Part shown: in pieces, positions 33,268 through 39,724 of the stretch
Layout: the number at the start of each line of letters is the position of its first letter
How positions within the stretch are numbered: position 1 is the stretch's first letter
Assembly: GCA_964580575.1 (NCBI GenBank)
Contig: CAZOLJ010000044.1
Span: 1-39,724 of the forward strand
Source of the DNA: CAVPDE01 sp964580575
GTDB lineage: Bacteria > Desulfobacterota > DSM-4660 > Desulfatiglandales > HGW-15
Reading direction: 5' to 3'
DNA length: 39,724 nucleotides
Translations under genes and position numbers: made by a program
The notes under the pieces: generated by a model
What the model saw: the letters and a program-made list of their open reading frames with translations, nothing else
Told to the model about the DNA's origin: nothing
The model's database searches: none

Positions 33268-33367
33268 NNNNNNNNNNNNNNNNNNNNNNNNNNNNNNNNN
33301 NNNNNNNNNNNNNNNNNNNNNNNNNNNNNNNNNNNNNNNNNNNNNNNNNNNNNNNNNNNNNNNNNNN
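33268..33367. other. Assembly gap (100 N)
   Basis: Exactly 100 unknown bases, the usual filler for a scaffold gap of unknown size. The 3' end of hycI, and perhaps further genes, are missing. Neighbouring genes across the gap should not be assumed to be contiguous. Confidence 0.98.
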
Positions 33368-33775
33368 ATGAGACAAGCAAAGATTGTCACCATCGATGAT
33401 GATCCCGATATCCTCGAGGTTCTCCGCATTGCCCTGGAGGCCAACCATTACGAAGTCCATGCTGCCTCAAGCGGCGATGAGGGACTCAGAGTCATCAAGC
33501 AAGTCCGTCCCGACCTCATTATCCTTGATGTGATGATGGATACGGTCACTGAAGGATTCCACGTGTCCTATGAACTCAGGAGCCAGGACCCGAAGTCCGA
33601 GTACCACGAGTTTTCCAAAATCCCAATCATCATGTTGACCGCTATCTCTCAGAAAACGGGCATGAAATTCTCTCCGGAAAAGGACGGCGAGTACCTCCCA
33701 GTCGATGAATTTGTGGAGAAGCCCATTCGAATCGAGTCCTTGCTGGAAAAAGTGGAGAAACTGCTTTCCAAATAG
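33368..33775 (+). CDS. Single-domain response regulator (receiver)
   Basis: A 135-residue CheY-like receiver, starting at ATG 33368 right after the gap (an earlier start inside the gap cannot be excluded). The acidic pocket is D10-D12, the phosphorylation site D54 in LIILDVMMD, the switch Thr is T91 (MLTA), and Lys118 is in FVEKP. There is an insert of about 20 residues between D54 and T91 (RSQDPKSEYHEFSK), longer than CheY. It has no output domain, so it acts on a partner protein. Its kinase is unknown; the histidine kinase at 17330-19210 is one candidate. Confidence 0.88.
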   Translation: MRQAKIVTIDDDPDILEVLRIALEANHYEVHAASSGDEGLRVIKQVRPDLIILDVMMDTVTEGFHVSYELRSQDPKSEYHEFSKIPIIMLTAISQKTGMKFSPEKDGEYLPVDEFVEKPIRIESLLEKVEKLLSK

Positions 33776-33801
33776 GGCAGCGAAGCGTTGGACCTAAAAC
33801 G

Positions 33802-33837
33802 GACACGGGCCCACGGCCGGATGCCGCGGGCCCTGTC
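33802..33837. terminator. Bidirectional terminator-like hairpin
   Basis: GACA...GGGCCC...GGGCCC...TGTC forms a long stem (33802-33812 with 33828-33837, one mismatch and one bulge) between two convergent genes. On the minus strand it is followed by CGTTTTAGG, a short T-run, so it suits the cytidylate-kinase-like gene best; it may serve the response regulator too. Confidence 0.55.
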
Positions 33838-33857
33838 GAGAGGAGAGATTTTTCTCG

Positions 33858-34616
33858 TCAGCGCCCGCCCGTTTCCGGAAACCCAAACTTCTCCCTAAAG
33901 GCTCTGAGGATGATCTCCGCAACCGAGCGAGGCTCTTTGATGTAGTCGGAGTTAACAACCAGATCAAATTCGTATGGGGAGGCATTCTTTTTGTTGAAAA
34001 CCTCCTTGAAAAAAGCTGCTTGCAGCCGGTCCAGTTCGCTGATCTGCTTGGCAGCCTCTTCCTTGGAAATCTTCATAAGAGCAACAAGCCTCTGGATCCG
34101 AAACGGGTCCGAGGAAATGATCCTGACGGCAAGAACCTTTTCACGAGACAGAAGGAGGTGGACCCCTCTTCCTACAAAAATGGTAGGACCTAAAGCGGCG
34201 ATGGCATACACAGAGCTGAAAAGATGCTTTGCATAATCGCTTTTGATGAAGGCCTTTTCACCAAAGGCTAGGGTCACCAACTCGCTTATTTTCCCCGGAT
34301 AGCGTTCGTCAAAGATGGCGACGGTCTTTTCACTCAAGCTCGCGTTGGTGGCTATGTGCTGCAGGATCTGCTGGTCAACGACACGGTATCCGATTTGCTG
34401 AGCTGCGAGATCGGCGATCTCCACCGCTCCGGATCCCAGCTTGCGGGAGATACAAATGGTGGGAGGATACTCCACCGCCCGGGGTTCTTTTGCCTCTTTG
34501 CCGCGATGCTTCTCATCCCAATCGCGGATGTACCTGTTTGCCATCTCAGACACACTCGGCTTGGGCTTAGCATAGGTGCCCGGAACGTATTTTGAACCAC
34601 CAGCACGCTCTGCCAT
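33858..34616 (-). CDS. Cytidylate-kinase-like family protein
   Basis: A 252-residue P-loop-type protein of the cytidylate kinase-like family (PF13189). Features: an N-terminal charged tail (about 1-50), the nucleotide-binding-like CISRKLGSGAVEIADLAA (about residues 55-72), YRVVDQQILQHIA, and IFVGRGVHLLL. The family is not proven to phosphorylate CMP; many members are stand-alone or fused to regulatory domains. AGGAGG precedes ATG 34616. It is divergently transcribed from the RsbRD-like gene downstream. Confidence 0.8.
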   Translation of the reverse strand: MAERAGGSKYVPGTYAKPKPSVSEMANRYIRDWDEKHRGKEAKEPRAVEYPPTICISRKLGSGAVEIADLAAQQIGYRVVDQQILQHIATNASLSEKTVAIFDERYPGKISELVTLAFGEKAFIKSDYAKHLFSSVYAIAALGPTIFVGRGVHLLLSREKVLAVRIISSDPFRIQRLVALMKISKEEAAKQISELDRLQAAFFKEVFNKKNASPYEFDLVVNSDYIKEPRSVAEIILRAFREKFGFPETGGR

Positions 34617-34962
34617 GGGAGCCTCCTTTCTGTTAAGGGTTTATTCAGAAATGGACAGCTGTGGTGACTCCTTTGACGCGACGTGAATCCATCATGCGCC
34701 GGTTGAAAGAGGCATAGCCTCAAGCCGCCTCTCCCAGCGATTAGAAACAGAATAAAAAAAATACCCATGCCTGTCAAGACCGAAGAGGGCCTTTTTGCTC
34801 TTGACTCACAAGCCCCATGCGCCTATTCTTGTTAGCAGTGGCAGCGAGTTCTTGCCCCTCATTTCATTGTGGCGCAGCGGATGTCACGAGAAGCGGCGCA
34901 GGGACCATTGGGGCCGTATTTGGGGAAACCGCGGATTCTGAAATGGTGAAAGGAGGTGGACC
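34617..34962. other. Divergent intergenic region
   Basis: No gene. It contains a good minus-strand promoter (34749-34777), a short inverted repeat GTCAAGA/TCTTGAC at 34773-34779 and 34799-34805 overlapping its -35 side, and the ribosome binding site (AAAGGAGGTGG) of the plus-strand gene at 34963. The palindrome beside the promoter could be an operator, though this is speculative. Confidence 0.5.
34749..34777 (-). promoter_or_regulatory. Sigma70-type promoter for the cytidylate-kinase-like gene
   Basis: On the minus strand TTGACA (34777-34772) is followed by a 17-bp spacer and TATTCT (34754-34749). The -35 is perfect, the -10 has four of six bases, and the spacing is optimal. The start codon is about 130 bp downstream, leaving a long leader. 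Confidence 0.5.
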
Positions 34963-35400
34963 ATGTACATTTCACAGAAACTCGTGGAGCTGATTGAACG
35001 CGATGCCGACAAGCTTTCGAAAAAGTGGCTCGAGGAAGTGCAAAAGCGGCCTGAGACCCCGACCTATCACACCTTCGACCCTGACGAACTCTACCGGCGG
35101 GCGCACATGGTTTACAGCCAGCTCGGAAAGTGGATCTCTTACGAGACCAGAAAGGAGGATATCGCCACACACTACCTCGCCCTGGGAGCTCAGCGCCGGA
35201 GAGAGGGATTTGCCCTCTCCGAGGTCATCCATGCCCTGATCCTCACCAGACGCTTTCTCTGGCTTAAGGTGCTTTCAGATGGGTTCTTGGACACAGCCCT
35301 GGATCTGCACAAGGGCTTGGACTTGAACAACCGTGCGGTTCTGTTCTTTGACCGGGCCATCTACTACACAGCCCTGGGATATGAAAAAGAAAAGGCTTGA
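34963..35400 (+). CDS. RsbRD-N-like regulatory protein
   Basis: A 145-residue all-helical protein that resembles the RsbRD N-terminal (RsbT co-antagonist) domain (PF14361): the start LVELIERDADKLSKKWLEEV, then YRRAHMVYSQLGKWI and GFALSEVIHALILTRRFLWLK are typical. The domain is usually the sensing part of stressosome-like proteins; here it is stand-alone, with no STAS domain. AAAGGAGGTGG precedes ATG 34963. Confidence 0.75.
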   Translation: MYISQKLVELIERDADKLSKKWLEEVQKRPETPTYHTFDPDELYRRAHMVYSQLGKWISYETRKEDIATHYLALGAQRRREGFALSEVIHALILTRRFLWLKVLSDGFLDTALDLHKGLDLNNRAVLFFDRAIYYTALGYEKEKA

Positions 35401-35404
35401 GCAG

Positions 35405-35431
35405 ACTCCCGGCACCCACGCTGCCGGGAGT
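35405..35431. terminator. Hairpin after the RsbRD-like gene
   Basis: ACTCCCGGCA (35405-35414) pairs perfectly with TGCCGGGAGT (35422-35431), with a 7-nt loop, five bases after the stop codon. A T-run is absent (GTAGCTCATTTCG follows), so it is a weak terminator or a transcript-stabilising stem between two convergent genes. Confidence 0.5.
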
Positions 35432-35469
35432 GTAGCTCATTTCGTATATCCAAGATCCTCCTGTCCTCT

Positions 35470-37647
35470 CTAGAGCTTTTCTATCCGACACAGCAGGGCG
35501 GTGTGGGGCCAACCTCCGATCTCCGGGCTGCAGAACTCCGGCCCATCAGGGCAGAGCATGTTGGCATTGGACTCGAAGACCCCGAACAATTCCGGTTCAG
35601 CCTCTTTTCTCTCCGGAAACCACCAACCATGCTGCACGTCCGCCATGCGGGGGTGCAGGATATCGGTCAGACGGGCTTTCACACGAACGCTGCCCTGGGG
35701 CGTGACCACCCGGACCCAGTCCCCATCGGACACGCCAAGGCCTGCTGCCGTGTCTGGATGGATAGTGACAAGAGGATCGGGATGCTGCTTTCGCGCCTTC
35801 TCGATCTGGCGCTGTTCAGAGTGGTACATGGGCGTGAACCTGCTCCCTGTAATGAGAACCAGCGGATATTCTCTCTGGAGCTCAGGGGCCCCTGCGGGGC
35901 TGTGAGGCATCTCCCTGTAGACCGGCAAGGGTTCGCAACCCAGGTCCTCGAAGATGCTGGACCGGAGCTCCACTTTGCCTGACGGCGTGCCAAAACCGAA
36001 CTGCTCATAGCGCCGAAACTCCCGCCGGCCGAAGAGCCCGTTCTTCTCCACCAGCTGCCGGAAGGTCAGGCCCACAGGCGCCAGGCACCAGTCCCACACC
36101 TGATCCACCGTCTCCCACGGCCAATGCTCCTTCTGCCCCAACCGGACTGCCAGCCCCCGCCAGAAATCATAAGGATTGCGTCGCTCATGAAGCGGCTCGA
36201 TCCCTCTTGGGCAAGCCACACAGAAGGACGGAGTCAACCAAAGCTCGGTTGTTTCTATGGTGGAGCAGATGGGAAAAACATAATCAGCCAGAGCGGCGGA
36301 TGGGGTGAGGTAGTATTCCGCCACAACATAGAGCTGAAGTGCCTTCAGGGCCTCATGGACATGCCGCGTGTTGGCGAGCGACAGCAAGGGATTGCTGGCA
36401 AGAGATATGGCTGCGGTGACCGGATAAGGCTTCCCGGTGATGATAGCGTCACAGACAGCCCGTGCGTGGGCCACGCTTGTCATGTCGGAAAGGGGCGGAT
36501 GCATGTAGTCGCGGGGAAGACGGCGGTTGGCCTCCGCGTTTTTCTCCCAGCCCGGGAAACCGAAAAAGGGATATTCATCGGCGCCCAGTTGCTTGGCCCG
36601 CTGCTCCGGGGGAAGCGCCTCATTGAACTCCAACCCGTCGTTGCCGATGATCTTGCCGATGGGGTCTGCCCAACCCAGAGGCTCTCCACCAGGCACATCC
36701 AGGTTCCCGGTAATCGCCCTCAGGATGGTTCGCGCCCTGGCGGCCTGGGTGGCGTTGACACCCTGCTTGTCCAGACCGAAACCCCAGGTGATCATCGCGG
36801 GTTTTGTCTGCGCATAGAGCCTAGCGGACCGGACAACCTGCTCCTGGGTGAGCCACGTGATCGCTGCCACCCGCTCGGGCGTGTACTCCGCTACAGCGGC
36901 CTTCAGATCCTCAAATCCGACAGTCCACTTTGCCACGAAATCCCGGTCGTACAACTCCTCCTTAATAATCACTCTCACCCAGCCCAGCATCAGGGCCACA
37001 TCGGTTCCCGGCCGGATTTGGAGGAACAGGTCCGCCTTTTCCGCCTCGGGAATGCGGCGGGGATCCACCACGATGAGCCGAGCACCGTTTTTTTTGGCCG
37101 CGAGAATCATCCCGTACAGACCGATGGGATCGGAGTGGGAAGGCGCATGCCCCCACAATACCACGCACTTTGTCTGCATCACGTCGCCCCACACAAACCC
37201 GCCGTAGGTCGCGTATTCGACAGCTTGGCTCGGGCACATGCAGACATTGTTGGCCCCGAAGATATTGGGTGACCCGAACAGGTTGTAGAACCTTCGCTCG
37301 TCCCAGTGATAGGTCCGTTTGGTGCCATGGCTGAAGGCCAGGGTCTCTGCACCGTGTTTGTCGCGCAGGGAAGAAAGCCTCTCCGCGACCTCGTCCAGTG
37401 CCTGGTCCCAAGGGATGCGTTGCCACTGCCCCGCGCCCCGCTCGCCCTTGCGTTTCAGAGGAAGATTGAGCCGATCCGGGTGATACACATGGTCAAGCAT
37501 CAGCTTACCGCGGTTGCAAATCCGGCCCCTGGTGATCGGATGATCCGGGTCTCCCGAGACCTTGACCGCCTTGCCGTCTTCTATTTCCAGCAGAAGACCG
37601 CATCGCGGATGGCACAGGCCACAGTATGTTCTTCTTGTTTCTGCCAT
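35470..37647 (-). CDS. Molybdopterin-dependent oxidoreductase (DMSO reductase family), orphan
   Basis: A 725-residue catalytic-type subunit. Cys9, Cys12, Cys16 and Cys44 bind the [4Fe-4S] cluster (CGLCHPRC, C-x27-C); the Mo/W ligand is probably Cys138 (NNVCMCPSQ). Length and many segments (YDRDFVAKWTVGFEDLK, GSPNIFGANN) resemble the acetylene hydratase/thiosulfate reductase branch. However, acetylene hydratase has Asp between the cluster cysteines (CxxCDINC) and this protein has His-Pro, so the reaction is not that one. No Fe-S or membrane subunit lies nearby, and no Tat signal is visible, so a cytosolic enzyme is likely. AAAGGAG eight bases upstream decides ATG 37647 over the longer frame at 37671. 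Confidence 0.85.
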   Translation of the reverse strand: MAETRRTYCGLCHPRCGLLLEIEDGKAVKVSGDPDHPITRGRICNRGKLMLDHVYHPDRLNLPLKRKGERGAGQWQRIPWDQALDEVAERLSSLRDKHGAETLAFSHGTKRTYHWDERRFYNLFGSPNIFGANNVCMCPSQAVEYATYGGFVWGDVMQTKCVVLWGHAPSHSDPIGLYGMILAAKKNGARLIVVDPRRIPEAEKADLFLQIRPGTDVALMLGWVRVIIKEELYDRDFVAKWTVGFEDLKAAVAEYTPERVAAITWLTQEQVVRSARLYAQTKPAMITWGFGLDKQGVNATQAARARTILRAITGNLDVPGGEPLGWADPIGKIIGNDGLEFNEALPPEQRAKQLGADEYPFFGFPGWEKNAEANRRLPRDYMHPPLSDMTSVAHARAVCDAIITGKPYPVTAAISLASNPLLSLANTRHVHEALKALQLYVVAEYYLTPSAALADYVFPICSTIETTELWLTPSFCVACPRGIEPLHERRNPYDFWRGLAVRLGQKEHWPWETVDQVWDWCLAPVGLTFRQLVEKNGLFGRREFRRYEQFGFGTPSGKVELRSSIFEDLGCEPLPVYREMPHSPAGAPELQREYPLVLITGSRFTPMYHSEQRQIEKARKQHPDPLVTIHPDTAAGLGVSDGDWVRVVTPQGSVRVKARLTDILHPRMADVQHGWWFPERKEAEPELFGVFESNANMLCPDGPEFCSPEIGGWPHTALLCRIEKL

Positions 37648-37831
37648 GACGCCCTCTCCTTTCTCGTTCAATGCTTCCCTATATTAGCGTCTCCACAATC
37701 GTTGTGCAAACCTATCTGAACAAGTTGTTGAGCCGCCAATCCGTGTCTGTGGTCGGTGCAGAGGTCACCCCTGGTGAAAATGGGCAGAGGATATAGCCCT
37801 CCGTGGACCTGACCACCTATCCGGGCTCCGG

Positions 37832-38125
37832 CTAGTAGCAAATCCCTTGGATGATGAAGTAGCCTCCCACCAGGACCATGAGGAGCACCAGCACCCCGGC
37901 AAAGATGAGCACTCCCTTCTGAAGGCTGACGATCAAGGAGGTCAGTATCGTGAAAGAACCAAGGGTCCCTGCAACGCCTCCAAGGATGGCGTAGGTAATG
38001 ACTCGTCCTGTGTTATACAGAAGGTGAGGGAGAAGAGGATTCCGTTCCTTCAGATTCAGGGAGAGCGAGACGACGATGGGGCCGCACAGAAGGACCCCTT
38101 GGGGGACACGCTTACCTCGCTTCAA
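37832..38125 (-). pseudogene. Fragment of a DsbD_2/UreH-like membrane protein
   Basis: A 97-codon frame with a TTG start and no ribosome binding site. CGPIVVSLSLNL and YNTGRVITYAILGGVAGTLGS match the start of the sulfite-exporter/UreH-like membrane family (typically over 200 residues), but the N-terminus before CGPI is replaced and the protein stops after three helices at TAG 37832. A truncated relic is likely, though a short functional variant cannot be excluded. Confidence 0.55.
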
Positions 38126-38135
38126 GTGGAGTTCT

Positions 38136-38363
38136 TCAAGTCAGGACCGTCCAGTGGGACATGGTGAACCTTGTTTCCCTCGAGATGCCTTCGGCCTCGA
38201 TCTCTTTCCCTTCGAGTTCGGCGAGTGTTTCATCCCAGAAGGGGTTGCCGCCTTTGCGCTGCAGCTTGAACTCTCCGTCCGCGGTGACCAGAACGAGCCC
38301 CTCGTGCTCGCTCTTGGTGCCGGCGTAAAGCAGTTTCTTTGCAACTCTTCCTCGGAGTTTCAT
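38136..38363 (-). CDS. Small conserved hypothetical protein
   Basis: A 75-residue soluble protein (MKLRGRVAKKLLYAGTKSEHEGLVLVTADGEFKLQRKGGNPFWDETLAELEGKEIEAEG, shown in part) with an OB-like beta pattern. AGGGG eight bases before ATG 38363 supports the start. I recall similar short proteins in deltaproteobacteria but no named function. Its partner upstream is a peptidase gene ending at 38399. Confidence 0.65.
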   Translation of the reverse strand: MKLRGRVAKKLLYAGTKSEHEGLVLVTADGEFKLQRKGGNPFWDETLAELEGKEIEAEGISRETRFTMSHWTVLT

Positions 38364-38398
38364 GCAAGAATTCCCCTGACATTAGTGATCACTAGTTT

Positions 38399-39724
38399 TC
38401 ATCGGCTGTGCACTCTCCTCATGTGAATCAGCTCTCCGTTCTGCACGGTTCCGGTGATGACCACCACTCTTCCCGGAGCCTCCTTGGGCAGCGGACGAGT
38501 GCCGCTGACCATATAGAGCGCCCTTCCCTCTCGAACAGGGGCAAAGCGCTTCATGGTCTCCACCATGGCTTCGCCGGGATAGCTCACCGTGAAGGACTGT
38601 GCACCAAGGCTCTTGATCCCTGATTCCTGTGCAACGGACTCAAGCACCGTCTTCACCTCGCCGGGCAACGCTTCGTCAGACAGGTTCGGGGTACCGAGGC
38701 TGTTCCTCAGATTCGTGCCGGTTCTTGCCGCCCGCTCCCTCCTCAGTCTCCTGGTCCCTTTTGTATTCTGACGCTCCCTGAACGCTTGCTTGAACGCTTT
38801 TGTGCGGGCCAGGGCATGCGGCGCCGCTCCGACTGGGTGTATCGAAGGGTCTCCAAAAAGATGGAACTGGAGCATGGTCTTTAGATCCGTAGGATCAACG
38901 TGGGTGTAAGCTTGGGCAAACCGATGCCGCGCTTTCAAAGTCGCTTCTCCCAGAGAAGCGCCGTCAAGGACTTCGTCAATAAAGTACTGGCAGATGAGGT
39001 CCGCCTGACCATTTCCTTCGCTGGGTCCGTAAGCAATGGTCGAACTACCGAAGAACCCATAGGCGCCGTCCCGCAAATAGGTACTGCAAATGCCTGGTTG
39101 CATGTCCGCATCGGCTGGGTCGTAGAGCTGCGCCCCGTAACAGCACTCCACCGCAATCACGGCGCCGTTCATGATTTTCTTAACGAGTTTTTTCGCGGTG
39201 TGCGCAACGGGGTAGTTCCTGCCGCGTTGCCCGTAGAAATTGGGATCATCCTGGCTCCCATGGCAGTTGATGAAATGGACTCGCCTGCCCAGCTCCGTGT
39301 TTTTCCAGCTCGGCCCTTTCGGGGGAGAGGTGGCCATGGACGTGCTGGATCCGAACATTCTGGTCAGGCTGAGTGCCGTAGAAGCTTTCCAGACTTCAGC
39401 GCTCACGCTGAAATATTTCTGGTATTCCGATCTGGGCCGCGCCTTGTGCCTAGCCGCCGTCCCAAGAAGGGAAACGAGGTAGCCCGGGTCACTGGAACGG
39501 ACCAGATCAGGAACTCGCCCCACCACGCGTGTCGGACCTACAAAGTCACCCGGCTTATCGCTATAGGGTACCTCGCAGGCATAGGGGATGTCGCTCGGGA
39601 CGACCTTGTCGTCATCCCCACCCGGATCGTAGGCAGGGTTCTTCAGGTCCTGGTGCGGCACAATGTCCTGCGCCCCCAGGATCATGATGTAGTCCGGCTC
39701 GTACACATCGAACACGGCATCAAC
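38399..39724 (-). CDS. C25 (gingipain-like) cysteine peptidase, 5' end outside window
   Basis: An open frame of 441 codons entering from the right edge and ending at 38399. The visible part fits peptidase family C25 (caspase-like fold): IMILGAQDIVPHQDL, DIPYACEVPYSD, the His loop VHFINCHGSQD and the Cys loop AVIAVECCYGAQ. A second part near the C-terminus is a basic, less conserved extension. Family members are usually secreted; the signal peptide would be upstream. An in-frame GTG at 39715 is unlikely to be the start, since the frame is open to the edge and the fold's N-terminal part is absent. Confidence 0.75.
   Translation of the reverse strand, partial: VDAVFDVYEPDYIMILGAQDIVPHQDLKNPAYDPGGDDDKVVPSDIPYACEVPYSDKPGDFVGPTRVVGRVPDLVRSSDPGYLVSLLGTAARHKARPRSEYQKYFSVSAEVWKASTALSLTRMFGSSTSMATSPPKGPSWKNTELGRRVHFINCHGSQDDPNFYGQRGRNYPVAHTAKKLVKKIMNGAVIAVECCYGAQLYDPADADMQPGICSTYLRDGAYGFFGSSTIAYGPSEGNGQADLICQYFIDEVLDGASLGEATLKARHRFAQAYTHVDPTDLKTMLQFHLFGDPSIHPVGAAPHALARTKAFKQAFRERQNTKGTRRLRRERAARTGTNLRNSLGTPNLSDEALPGEVKTVLESVAQESGIKSLGAQSFTVSYPGEAMVETMKRFAPVREGRALYMVSGTRPLPKEAPGRVVVITGTVQNGELIHMRRVHSR

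Noticed and set aside
36124..37272. Long plus-strand frame opposite the molybdopterin oxidoreductase
   Set aside because: It is the antisense shadow of a strongly supported gene.
1..39724. CRISPR array, rRNA or tRNA genes
   Set aside because: No regularly spaced direct repeats, and no tRNA-like cloverleaf or rRNA sequence was seen; a GGTTCGAA at about 3190 lacks the rest of a tRNA.

Overview
The window is a stretch of a draft bacterial scaffold (a 100-N gap lies at 33268-33367) from what looks like an anaerobic, hydrogen-metabolising bacterium of the former Deltaproteobacteria (Desulfobacterota, perhaps syntrophic or sulfate-reducing). I base this on the gene content: a Hyf/FHL-type membrane hydrogenase, a HydB/HydG-like NAD(P)H module, molybdopterin enzymes, quinone-type methyltransferase and prenyltransferase genes, and probable selenocysteine use. 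Many small palindromic repeats and decayed gene pieces also fit. Taxonomy is an inference; there is no rRNA or tRNA gene in the window.

Left part (1-5300) is accessory: the start of a probable helicase/ATPase gene at the edge, a REP-associated tyrosine transposase bracketed by a perfect 23-bp inverted repeat, a small conserved hypothetical gene, a ZIP metal transporter, and a translationally coupled pair (a frameshifted gene plus a trypsin-like peptidase that seems to lack its His end). A nested palindrome of about 235 bp sits in front of lysC. From 5291 to 13786 there is a co-directional housekeeping block: aspartokinase (lysC), DEAH helicase hrpA, a UbiE-type methyltransferase, another SAM methyltransferase, a UbiA-type prenyltransferase and a cytochrome b5-like/DUF2231 membrane protein. 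From 13787 to 16530 the DNA is a graveyard: repeats, a BrnT/BrnA-like toxin-antitoxin pair, a fibronectin-like fragment, an epoxyqueuosine-reductase-like gene with an internal deletion, a small DUF3303-like gene, and a shard of diaminopropionate ammonia-lyase. An ICMT-type methyltransferase and a GAF sensor histidine kinase follow on the minus strand.

The centre of interest is 19540-33267: a 12-gene plus-strand cluster. Three soluble redox subunits come first: a molybdopterin-type protein whose catalytic Cys/Sec position is Ser, an AsrA/HydB-like Fe-S protein, and a HydG/AsrB-like FAD/NAD(P)/2Fe-2S protein. They are followed by HyfD-, HyfB-, HyfG-, HyfC-, HyfH-, HyfE-, HyfF- and HyfI-like subunits and a HycI-like maturation protease. 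Together they would make a proton- or sodium-pumping membrane hydrogenase wired to NAD(P)H rather than to formate. The large subunit (hyfG) carries two in-frame TGA codons, three codons apart, exactly where the two N-terminal [NiFe]-ligating cysteines (RxCGxC) should be; the reading frame and family similarity continue unbroken, and a SECIS-like stem-loop follows at the right distance. This is best explained as a double-selenocysteine hydrogenase active site (U-x2-U at the N-terminal motif, C-x2-C at the C-terminal motif).

After the gap come a single-domain response regulator, a cytidylate-kinase-like protein, an RsbRD-like protein, an orphan molybdopterin oxidoreductase, a truncated membrane-protein fragment, a small conserved protein, and the end of a gingipain-like (C25) peptidase gene running off the right edge.
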